Shown here: in pieces, positions 35,668-43,020 of the stretch
Numbering within the stretch: position 1 is the stretch's first letter
Layout: each line of letters starts with the position of its first letter
Assembly (NCBI GenBank): GCA_903884105.1
Contig: CAISDJ010000016.1
Span: forward strand, 172,322-236,321
Origin: an uncultured Pseudomonadota bacterium
GTDB taxonomy: Bacteria > Pseudomonadota > Gammaproteobacteria > Steroidobacterales > Steroidobacteraceae
Length of the DNA: 64,000 bases
Direction: 5' to 3'
Notes under the pieces: generated by a model
Databases searched by the model: none
What the model saw: only the letters and a program-made list of their open reading frames with translations
Told to the model about the DNA's origin: nothing
Made by a program: the position numbers and the translations under genes

Positions 35668-36543
35668 ATGAGCGTGCTCCACTCGATGCGCTCGCTGGTC
35701 TGGGCTGCAGGTGCGGCGCTCGGACTCCTGCTGCTCGGTTCGGTTGCCCACGCGCAGGTCGACGTACCCAAACTCACTGCGCGCGTCACCGATCTCACCT
35801 CGACGCTCGGCGCCGGCCAGAAGCAGACGCTGGAGCAAACCCTCGCCGCGTTCGAGGCCCGCAAGGGCGCGCAGATCGCGGTTCTGGTCGTACCGACCAC
35901 GCAACCGGAAGCCATCGAGCAGTATTCGATCCGCGTCGTCGAGGCGTGGAAGCTGGGCCGCGCCAATCCGGACGACGGCGTGTTGCTGCTGGTCGCAAAG
36001 GACGATCGCACGGTGCGCATCGAGGTGGGCTATGGCCTTGAAGGCGCGCTGACCGACGCGACCGCCAACCGCATCATCCAGGAAGTCATCGTGCCGCAGT
36101 TCCGGGCCGGCGATTACTACGGCGGTATGGCGGCCGGCATCGACAGGATCATTCGTGTCGTTGATGGCGAGGCCTTGCCTGCACCGCCAGCGCAACGCCC
36201 GCCGTCCGCCCGCGGGTTCGAGCCTGTCCTGCCGATCGTGCTGATGGTTGCGTTGATTGGCGGCGGCATCCTGCGCAGGGTGTTCGGCCGCGTCGGCGGC
36301 GCAGTCACCACCTCCGTCGTGGTTGGTGGCATTGTCTGGTTCATCGTCAGCGTCATCGGCGTGGCCGTCGTGGCCGCGATCGTTGCGTTTGTCGTCACGC
36401 TGCTCGGAGGCGGTGGCAGCGGTGGCTGGGCGAGCTCGAATCGCGGTCGCGGTGGGGGCTGGACTTCCGGCGGAGGACTGGGTGGCGGCTTCGGAGGAGG
36501 CGGCGGCGGCTTCGGAGGCGGCGGCGCCTCGGGGCGGTGGTGA
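35668..36543 (+). CDS. TPM domain protein (YgcG-like) with glycine-rich C-terminus
   Basis: A 291-residue protein with a signal peptide ending VAHAQ, a TPM domain of about residues 30-155 (LTARVTDLTSTLGAGQKQTL, GAQIAVLVVPTTQPE, NPDDGVLLLVAKDDRTVRIE, GYGLEGALTDATANRII), two C-terminal TM helices and a Gly/Ser/Trp-rich tail ending GGGGASGRW. This matches YgcG-type proteins, which often pair with LemA; the molecular role is unclear and TPM domains have been linked to phosphatase or membrane-assembly roles. Sixteen bases after lemA. Its stop overlaps the next ATG (TGATG). Confidence 0.9.
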   Translation: MSVLHSMRSLVWAAGAALGLLLLGSVAHAQVDVPKLTARVTDLTSTLGAGQKQTLEQTLAAFEARKGAQIAVLVVPTTQPEAIEQYSIRVVEAWKLGRANPDDGVLLLVAKDDRTVRIEVGYGLEGALTDATANRIIQEVIVPQFRAGDYYGGMAAGIDRIIRVVDGEALPAPPAQRPPSARGFEPVLPIVLMVALIGGGILRRVFGRVGGAVTTSVVVGGIVWFIVSVIGVAVVAAIVAFVVTLLGGGGSGGWASSNRGRGGGWTSGGGLGGGFGGGGGGFGGGGASGRW

Positions 36544-37040
36544 TGGATCTCGATTTCCGTCGGCTGCTGCGCCACGTGTTTACGTCGCCTTGGGCGGTGA
36601 AGCAGAAGTTCCCCGCGGCCACGCTGCAGGCCATTGAAACCGCCATCGCGAATACCGAGCGTCTGCATGGAGGCGAGCTGCGCTGTGCCATTGAGGGCAG
36701 TCTGGACGGCCCGCAGCTGTGGAGCGACATCACGCCTCGCGAGCGTGCGAGTGAGGCCTTCGCGCAACTACGGATGTGGGATACCGAGGCCAACAGCGGC
36801 GTCCTGATCTACGTGCTGCTCGCCGATCACGCCGTTGAGATCATCGCTGACCGGGGCTACGGCGACATCGCGCGGCACCCGGACTGGCTGGCGGCGTGCA
36901 GGACCATCGAGACCTCCTTTGCGAAGGGCGACTACCAGGGGGGTGCCGTGCAGGGGATCGATGCCATCGGCAAGCTGATCGCGCAGCGCTTTCCGGCCAT
37001 CGATCGCGACGAGCTGTCGAACGCCACCGTGCTGCTGTAG
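36543..37040 (+). CDS. TPM domain protein (second, soluble)
   Basis: A 165-residue protein that is one TPM domain without signal peptide or membrane helix: FPAATLQAIETAIANTERLH, ELRCAIEGSLDG, ANSGVLIYVLLADHAVEIIA and RGYGDIARHPDWLAACRTIE. It overlaps the YgcG-like gene by one base and completes a lemA-TPM-TPM operon. This short TPM form is often found third in such clusters. Function unknown. Confidence 0.87.
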   Translation: MDLDFRRLLRHVFTSPWAVKQKFPAATLQAIETAIANTERLHGGELRCAIEGSLDGPQLWSDITPRERASEAFAQLRMWDTEANSGVLIYVLLADHAVEIIADRGYGDIARHPDWLAACRTIETSFAKGDYQGGAVQGIDAIGKLIAQRFPAIDRDELSNATVLL

Positions 37041-37138
37041 CACAGGGCAATCAGAGCTTCCCCGGCAGCTGATTCTGTCGGATTTCGCCGACAGGTAAGT
37101 GGGTACGCAAGGGCTCGATTCTTGGTCATAATACAGCC

Positions 37139-38386
37139 ATGAATGCACACAACCTCCTGCGGTCTGCGGCAGTTCTCCCGTTCGTTCTGCTCGCGGGTTG
37201 CCAGATGCTGCAGCGGCACCCCGAGCCACCATCGCCCGCGGTGGTCGAGCCACCGCCGCCCGTCGTCTATGCGCCCGCTGCCACGCAGCGTTTCCTGTTT
37301 GATCCCGCAACGACCGAAGTCGTTGGCCAGCTGCAGCTGACGAAGGTGGGTCAGGAGGACACGATTTCCGATATCGCGCGGCGCTTCAATCTGGGCTATG
37401 AAGAAGTGCTGCGTGCGAATCCCGGTGTGGATCCCTGGCTGCCCGGCGTGGGCCGCGAGATCGTGCTGCCCACCCGCTTTGTATTGCCCGACGCGCCGTA
37501 TGAAGGCCTCGTCGTGAATCTCGCGGCACTGCGCGTCTACTACTTTCCGAAGCGCAAGGAAGGCGAGCTGCAGACGGTCTATACGTTCCCCATCGGCATC
37601 GGCAAAGTCGGTTGGCAGACACCCGAGGGCGTGACCAGGATCGTATCGAAGCGTCGGGATCCGATCTGGACTGTGCCCGCTTCGGTTCGCGCCGAGCACA
37701 AGAAGAACAACGATCCGTTGCCCGCCAAGGTCGGCCCTGGCCCGGACAACCCGCTCGGTGCGTTTGCGATGAACCTCGGCTGGCCGAGCTACCTCGTGCA
37801 CGGCACGAATAAGCCCTACGGCGTCGGCATGCGGTCCAGCCACGGTTGCGTCCGCCTGTACCCCGAGGACATCGCACCGCTGTTCCAGATGATGTCGGTC
37901 GGCGCCAAGGTGACGGTCGTCAACCAGCCCATCGCGTTCGGCTGGGAAGGCGATGCGTTGCACATGCAGATCTTCCCGATCCTCGAGGACGATCCGCGCC
38001 AGCAGGGCGACGGCGCACAGAAGTTGCTCGATGAGGCGCTGACCGTGCATCTCGAGAAGCGCCTCAAGCAACACGAGGTGACGGCCGACCTCGATCTCAT
38101 CAAGTCCATCGCCGCCGCACCGCGTGGCATCACGGTGCCGATCTCGAAGCAGGGCACCACGCTCGATGCGATGCTGGCCAGCTCCCGGCGTGTCGAGAAC
38201 GCGCTCCCTGTGGGCTCGACGTGGGACGGCAAGAAGGAATTGCGCGTCACCGCTGCTGAATTCGAGGCGCTGCTCGCCGATGCACCCGAGGTCGTCAAGC
38301 CCTCACCAGCGAAGCCCGCAGCCAAGCCTGCTGCCAAGCCGGCGTCGACGACGCCAGCACCGAAGGCGGGCGGCACGACGTCCTGA
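37139..38386 (+). CDS. L,D-transpeptidase with LysM domain, lipoprotein
   Basis: Cell-wall enzyme of the YkuD family that forms L,D-crosslinks or attaches proteins to peptidoglycan. The 415-residue protein has a signal with lipobox LLAGC, a Pro-rich linker, a LysM-like repeat (QEDTISDIARRFNLGYEEVL), then the YkuD domain. Catalytic Cys237 is in SSHGCVRLYPED with the upstream GTNKPYGVGMR. The C-terminal 30 residues are a Lys/Pro/Ala repeat tail. It is an ErfK/YbiS-type architecture. Confidence 0.93.
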   Translation: MNAHNLLRSAAVLPFVLLAGCQMLQRHPEPPSPAVVEPPPPVVYAPAATQRFLFDPATTEVVGQLQLTKVGQEDTISDIARRFNLGYEEVLRANPGVDPWLPGVGREIVLPTRFVLPDAPYEGLVVNLAALRVYYFPKRKEGELQTVYTFPIGIGKVGWQTPEGVTRIVSKRRDPIWTVPASVRAEHKKNNDPLPAKVGPGPDNPLGAFAMNLGWPSYLVHGTNKPYGVGMRSSHGCVRLYPEDIAPLFQMMSVGAKVTVVNQPIAFGWEGDALHMQIFPILEDDPRQQGDGAQKLLDEALTVHLEKRLKQHEVTADLDLIKSIAAAPRGITVPISKQGTTLDAMLASSRRVENALPVGSTWDGKKELRVTAAEFEALLADAPEVVKPSPAKPAAKPAAKPASTTPAPKAGGTTS

Positions 38387-38536
38387 GTCGAGCCTTCAGG
38401 CTTAAGCTTGGGCCAGGAGGCCCGGTGCACGACGATCCCGCCGCTGCGGCCTCGCTGCGGTTTCCCGCCCAGGAGGGGCTAAATCGCTTGCTCTGCTGCT
38501 AAACTGCGCGCGGATTCAGCAGCCGAGTACCGCGAC

Positions 38537-38674
38537 ATGCCCACCGAGTGGCTCAAGATCATGCTGGAAGAAATACAGCGTCGACGCGATGACGCTCGCC
38601 GCGCTCGCGAAGAAGACGACCAACGTCGGCAGGAGCAGGCCCCGTCCGCTGCCAGTCCCCAAGCCGCACGGTAA
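38537..38674 (+). CDS. 45-residue charged helical protein upstream of the sheath gene
   Basis: A short frame from ATG 38537 to TAA 38674: MPTEWLKIMLEEIQRRRDDA, then a continuous run of Arg, Glu, Asp and Gln, ending AASPQAAR. It would form one long amphipathic helix. It ends 19 bases before the sheath ATG at 38694, so the two look like an operon. I recall similar short Trp-Leu-Lys-x-Met-Leu-Glu-Glu-Ile proteins but no function. The evidence is the reading frame, composition and position, so this is moderate. Confidence 0.5.
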   Translation: MPTEWLKIMLEEIQRRRDDARRAREEDDQRRQEQAPSAASPQAAR

Positions 38675-38693
38675 GTTCCGGATACTTGAGCCC

Positions 38694-40352
38694 ATGACTC
38701 AAGGTATCGAGATCGACGAGATTCCGACGCCCGAGCAGCCGATCGGACTCGTCGCCTCCGCGGTGACGGCGTTTGTCGGCCGGGCCCTTCGCGGCCCCGT
38801 CAACACGCCCGTTTCCCTCCACGGTTTTGCGGACTACCAGCAGGTCTTCGGCGGTCTGTGGCAGCCGAGCCCGTTGTCCTATGCCGTGGAGCAGTTCTTC
38901 GAACACGGCGGCCAGCACGCCATTGTCGTCCGGGTCGTCAATGGCGCTGCGCCCCCGACCATTACCTTGCTATGCGGCACCGAGACGCTGACGCTGGCGG
39001 GCCTGGCGCCCGGCACGCGCGAGTTCCTGCGGGCAGCGGTCGACTACGACAACATCGGCGACAACGAGGAAGACCGCTTCAATCTCGTCATCCAGCGCCT
39101 GCGGGTACCGGGCTCGGAGCGCGTCGACGCCCAGGAGATCTTCCGCGGCCTGTCCGTCGAGCCCACTGCCCAGCGCTTTGTGGGCAGCGCGCTGCTCGAC
39201 TCGCAGCTGGTCCGCGTCCGTGGGCGGGTGCCCGCATTGCGGCCTGACGCCACGGCCCATCCCGGTTCGCGCGCCGCGGTGGGGCAGACGATGGGTTACG
39301 TCAGTTCCAATCCTGACGGCGACGACGGCAGTCCCCTCACCGAGTACGACGTGATCGGCTCTGGTCGCAACGCGACGGGCCTGTTCGCGCTGAACGCCAT
39401 CGAGCACCTCGACTTCATCCACATTCCGCCGCTGTCGCGCGATGCGGATATCGGGCCATCGAGCTTCGTCGTCGCCAGCCGCTACTGTCGCGACCGCCGC
39501 GCCCTGCTCATCGTCGATCCACCGGCGCACTGGACCACGGCGGACCAGGCGATCCACGGCTTGCGTGAGCTCAATTTCTCGAGTCCCGATGCCTGCATGT
39601 TCTTCCCCCGGCTGCTCATCGCCGATCGCCTGCGGGGCAGCGCCCAGGTATTCGGCAACGGCGGCGCGGTCGCGGGCATGCTTGCGCGTGCCGAAGAGCA
39701 GCGGCCAGTGTGGGACGTCGGTGCGCCGGAGCCCGAATTGCTGTTGCGCTCAGGTACGCGCCTCGCGTGCAACCTGACTGAACCCGAACGTTGGCGCCTC
39801 GCAGCGAACGGCATCAATGCGTTGCACACCGTCCGTTCCGCGGGGCCGGTGCGCCTCGTGCCGCGAACGCTGGCGGGCGGTTCGAATGCGGCAGCGGACT
39901 GGGGTTACATCGGCGCCCGCCGCTTCGGACTATTCGTGCTGAACAGCATCGAGCGCGGCACCCGCTGGGTGGTCGTCTATCACGCGGACCGCCACGCGTG
40001 GCGGCGCGTCCGCCGTCAGGTCTCGGCGTTCCTGCGGGACCTGAGCGAAGCCGGCGCCTTTCCCGGCGCAGAGGAAGGCAAGGCGTACTTCGTGATCACG
40101 GACGAGCGGGTGAACACCGCGCGCGACACGTTGCTCGGCCGTATCAGCATCCTGGTCGGGTTCTCGGCATCGCGATCTGGCGAATACCACACGTACCTCA
40201 TCACCCACACTACGGCTGGCAGCACGATCAAGCCGGTCGCCGTCAACGCGCTCGATTCTTTCTGGACACACGACGTGCTGCGCGAACCGGAAGACGATTA
40301 CGAGCCCATGCTCCCGCGCGGCGGTGACGCACTGCCGGGTTGGGCAGGCTGA
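38694..40352 (+). CDS. phage tail sheath family protein (orphan contractile sheath)
   Basis: A protein of about 552 residues from ATG 38694; an in-frame ATG at 38589 lies inside the small upstream gene. The N-terminal part has sheath features (IEIDEIPTPEQPIGLVASAV, AFVGRALRGPVNTPVSLHGF, FADYQQVFGG, AVEQFFEHGGQHAIVVRVV). The C-terminal part has GYIGARRFGLFVLNSIERG, SAFLRDLSEAGAF and AYFVITDERVNTARD with GRISILVGFSASRSGEYH, the sheath C-terminal fold that interlocks subunits. Sheath proteins form the contractile tube of phage tails, T6SS-like and extracellular contractile injection systems. No tube, baseplate, tape-measure or ATPase gene is in the window. Confidence 0.85.
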   Translation: MTQGIEIDEIPTPEQPIGLVASAVTAFVGRALRGPVNTPVSLHGFADYQQVFGGLWQPSPLSYAVEQFFEHGGQHAIVVRVVNGAAPPTITLLCGTETLTLAGLAPGTREFLRAAVDYDNIGDNEEDRFNLVIQRLRVPGSERVDAQEIFRGLSVEPTAQRFVGSALLDSQLVRVRGRVPALRPDATAHPGSRAAVGQTMGYVSSNPDGDDGSPLTEYDVIGSGRNATGLFALNAIEHLDFIHIPPLSRDADIGPSSFVVASRYCRDRRALLIVDPPAHWTTADQAIHGLRELNFSSPDACMFFPRLLIADRLRGSAQVFGNGGAVAGMLARAEEQRPVWDVGAPEPELLLRSGTRLACNLTEPERWRLAANGINALHTVRSAGPVRLVPRTLAGGSNAAADWGYIGARRFGLFVLNSIERGTRWVVVYHADRHAWRRVRRQVSAFLRDLSEAGAFPGAEEGKAYFVITDERVNTARDTLLGRISILVGFSASRSGEYHTYLITHTTAGSTIKPVAVNALDSFWTHDVLREPEDDYEPMLPRGGDALPGWAG

Positions 40353-40362
40353 CGACGCCCGC

Positions 40363-41799
40363 ATGGCTGTAGCCCTCATCGTGTTTGGCGTGCTGCTGAT
40401 CGCCCTGGCATGGCGGACGGGCCGCACCGCGAGCAACACCGAGGAATTCTTCCTGGCGGGCCGGAACGTGCAGGCGGGTCTCGTTGCGCTCAGCCAGGTG
40501 AGCAACGCGCTGCCGCTGTGGCTGCTGCTTGGCGTCACCGGCGCAGCCTTCGCCTGGGGCTTCGCTGCGGTATGGATCCTGCTCACCGCGCTCGTCGGCT
40601 ACGTGTTCGGGTGGTACTTCGTCGCCCCGAGAGTGCGGGCTTGGTCACTGGCGCAGGATCATCTGACGTTGCCGCAGCTGCTCACGGGCGACACGGGCAA
40701 ACGCATGCGTACGCCGATCGTCGTCTCAACGACGCTGATCCTGTTCATGGCCTTGCTGGTCGGCATGGCAGCGTACCTGCCGCTGCTCGGCCAGCTCGTG
40801 GCGCAAGTGCTGCCCGTCAGCGTGCGCAGCGGCATGTTGCTCGGGATTGCCGCCGCCACCCTCTGCGCCATGCTCGGCGGCTACAAAGGGGCGGTCGTCA
40901 ACGATGGCGTGCGCGCCGTCGTCGTGCTGTTGGTCGCCGTCACCGTCGCCATTCTGGCGCTGATCGCTGCAGGAGGCTGGTCACCGGTGTGGGCCCAGCT
41001 CGCGAACCTGCCTGTCGATGTCGGCCTGTGGACCGGGGAGCAGGCTGCGATTCTCGCGCTCACGTTTGCCCTCGGCACGTTGATGCTCGGCCTCGTGCCT
41101 TTTGGCCAGCCGCAAGTGGTCAGCCAGTTCATGGCGAGTGCCGATCCCCAGCGGCTGCTCATCGCGCGGCGGACGGCGTTGGTGTGGGTGCTCCTCGTGC
41201 TCGGGGCCATGCTGGTCTGCGGTTGGGCGGCCCGGTTGCTGCTGCCGGCGACTACCGGGCTCGAAGGGATTTTTACCGGGCTCCTGCAGCAGGTCCTGCC
41301 GGCGGGACTCGCGGCCGTGTTCATGGCGGCCCTGCTGGCATTCGCGGCCACTGCGCTCGACAGCCTGCTGCTGGTGATGGCCGCGGCGGTGTCCGTCGAT
41401 GTGTATGCGGACCGTGCGCGTGGATCGCTCGACTGGCCGAGGCCCGCCGTCGTGCTGGCGGGTGCTTTGTCGGTCACAGTGGCTCTCATGGTGCCCGAGC
41501 CGTCGTTCGAGCGGCTGGTGCTGGCGTGGACACTGCTCGGGTCTTCGTTCGGTCCACTGCTGCTGGTGCGGTTGACGGGTAAGCGGATCCGCCCGGGATC
41601 GACGCTCGGATCGATGTGGGCGGGATTCATCCTGACGCTGTTGCTGCACCTGCTGCCGAATGCGCCCGGAGACTTCCTGGAGCGGGCCTTGCCGTTCGTG
41701 GCCGCTCTCGGCATTGCACTGACAGGGGGTGAGCGTCGCCGCGATCCCGACCGGCCGGACCGTTCGCAGCAGGCCGTTGCGCTGCCTCCGAAACAGTAA
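40363..41799 (+). CDS. sodium:solute symporter family protein
   Basis: A 478-residue integral membrane transporter with about 12-13 TM helices, LeuT fold of the SSS family. Markers: ASNTEEFFLAGRNVQAGLVALSQ in TM1-2, FGWYFVAPRVRAW, VSQFMASADPQRL and FMAALLAFAATALDSLLLVM, the SSS Na+-site region. It resembles proline or pantothenate type symporters, but the substrate is not readable. The ATG at 40363 is ten bases after the sheath stop. Confidence 0.88.
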   Translation: MAVALIVFGVLLIALAWRTGRTASNTEEFFLAGRNVQAGLVALSQVSNALPLWLLLGVTGAAFAWGFAAVWILLTALVGYVFGWYFVAPRVRAWSLAQDHLTLPQLLTGDTGKRMRTPIVVSTTLILFMALLVGMAAYLPLLGQLVAQVLPVSVRSGMLLGIAAATLCAMLGGYKGAVVNDGVRAVVVLLVAVTVAILALIAAGGWSPVWAQLANLPVDVGLWTGEQAAILALTFALGTLMLGLVPFGQPQVVSQFMASADPQRLLIARRTALVWVLLVLGAMLVCGWAARLLLPATTGLEGIFTGLLQQVLPAGLAAVFMAALLAFAATALDSLLLVMAAAVSVDVYADRARGSLDWPRPAVVLAGALSVTVALMVPEPSFERLVLAWTLLGSSFGPLLLVRLTGKRIRPGSTLGSMWAGFILTLLLHLLPNAPGDFLERALPFVAALGIALTGGERRRDPDRPDRSQQAVALPPKQ

Positions 41800-41813
41800 G
41801 GGCTAATCCGGTC

Positions 41814-42179
41814 GTGAAAGCCTCCGTAGCAGACGACGCAGCCACGAAGATCTGCACAGCCATCGCCCGCGTTCCACGGGGACGGGTGTGTTCCTACGGT
41901 GGCATCGCCCGCGTGGCCGGCCTGCCGGGTCGCGCGCGCTTGGTGGGCACGGTGCTGCGCACCTCGCCCACCAAGCGCGAGCTGCCGTGGTTTCGCATCT
42001 TGACCGCCAGCGGCAAGCTGGCCTTCCCCGAGGGCAGCGAGCCCTATGCCGAACAGCGCAGGCGCCTTGAGGCCGAAGGAGTGAGCTTCGTCAATGGGCG
42101 CGTCGACCTCAAGCGCTTTGGCTGGCCCCGGGAAGCCAGCCTTGATGAAGCGCTCTGGGGAATGGGCGAAGCACAGTAG
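41814..42179 (+). CDS. alkyltransferase-like (ATL) protein of the MGMT family
   Basis: A 121-residue protein with a GTG start at 41814. It matches the DNA-binding domain of O6-methylguanine-DNA methyltransferase (IARVPRGRVCSYGGIARVAG, GTVLRTSPTKR), but the active-site PCHR motif reads PWFR, so the methyl-accepting cysteine is replaced by Trp. This is the mark of ATL proteins, which bind O6-alkylguanine and hand it to nucleotide excision repair rather than reversing it. In most ATLs the motif is PWHR, so the Phe here is unusual. Confidence 0.87.
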   Translation: MKASVADDAATKICTAIARVPRGRVCSYGGIARVAGLPGRARLVGTVLRTSPTKRELPWFRILTASGKLAFPEGSEPYAEQRRRLEAEGVSFVNGRVDLKRFGWPREASLDEALWGMGEAQ

Positions 42180-42221
42180 AATGAAGCGATGGCTGTCGAG
42201 CAGATCTGAAGGGACCGGACG

Positions 42222-42734
42222 ATGACCGAACGATACGTAGTCTTCTCGCACGGCAAGGACGGCGAGCCGTGGGGCAACAAGATTGCCGCCATGGCCGAAC
42301 TCGCCCGCAACGAGGGCTTCCAGGTGGAGTCCGTCGACTACCGCGGCATCGACAACCCGCAGGATCGGGTCACGCGCCTGCTGTCCTACTGCAAGGAGCT
42401 CCGTGGCTCCCTGGTCCTGGTCGGGTCGAGCCTGGGCGGCCACGTCTCGGCTGCCGCGTCTTCGCTGCTGCAGGCTCGCGGCATGTTCCTGCTTGCGCCG
42501 GCCTTCTACATGCCCGGATTCGAGCAGTACACACCGCAGCCAGCGAACTGCCCCATCACCATCGTGCACGGGTGGCGTGACGACATCGTGCCCGTAGAGA
42601 ACAGCTTCCGTTACGCGCGCGAGTACAAGGCGACGCTGCACGTCATCGACTCCGACCACCGCATGGGCGACAACATCCGCGACATCAACTATTACTTCGA
42701 GCACTTCCTGACCCAGCTGGACAAGCACACTTGA
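42222..42734 (+). CDS. small alpha/beta hydrolase
   Basis: A 170-residue single-domain alpha/beta hydrolase. Nucleophile Ser is in GSSLGGHVS, Asp in HGWRDDIVP and His in DSDHRMGD. Starts MTERYVVFSHGKDGEPWGNK, with GAAGGGACC nine bases before the ATG. It resembles small esterase or YqiA-type proteins; the substrate is unknown and no signal peptide is seen. Confidence 0.85.
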   Translation: MTERYVVFSHGKDGEPWGNKIAAMAELARNEGFQVESVDYRGIDNPQDRVTRLLSYCKELRGSLVLVGSSLGGHVSAAASSLLQARGMFLLAPAFYMPGFEQYTPQPANCPITIVHGWRDDIVPVENSFRYAREYKATLHVIDSDHRMGDNIRDINYYFEHFLTQLDKHT

Positions 42735-42760
42735 GCGTATCGAGTCACTGGAGCCGTTGC

Positions 42761-43000
42761 ATGAAGACCGGCATTTCCTCGAGTCTCGCAGGCCTCGCGC
42801 TGGTCAGTTGCTTCGTGTTGTCGGCCTGCGGCAGCAGTGAACCGCCGGAGCCGCCGCCCGTGAAGGACACCGTGTTCGGTGGCCTGGAGGCGACCAAGGA
42901 TCGGGCGCGCGCCGTCGAGGACGTCACGATGCAGCAGAAGAAATCGCTCGACGAGGCAGTGGAAGCCCAGTCGAACGGAGCCGCCGCTCCGGCGCCTTGA
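42761..43000 (+). CDS. small lipoprotein
   Basis: A 79-residue protein from ATG 42761 with signal SSSLAGLALVSCFVLSACGS; the lipobox is LSAC, so the mature protein begins at the Cys. The mature part is short and helical (LEATKDRARAVEDVTMQQKK, SLDEAVEAQ) with an Ala/Pro end. A classic small outer-membrane lipoprotein of unknown role, between a hydrolase and plsB. Confidence 0.72.
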   Translation: MKTGISSSLAGLALVSCFVLSACGSSEPPEPPPVKDTVFGGLEATKDRARAVEDVTMQQKKSLDEAVEAQSNGAAAPAP

Positions 43001-43020
43001 ATATCAGGTCGTACTGATTC

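Noticed and set aside
38694..40352. Prophage
   Set aside because: Apart from the sheath and its small partner, neighbours are ordinary envelope and transport genes; no integrase, lysis or capsid gene was seen.
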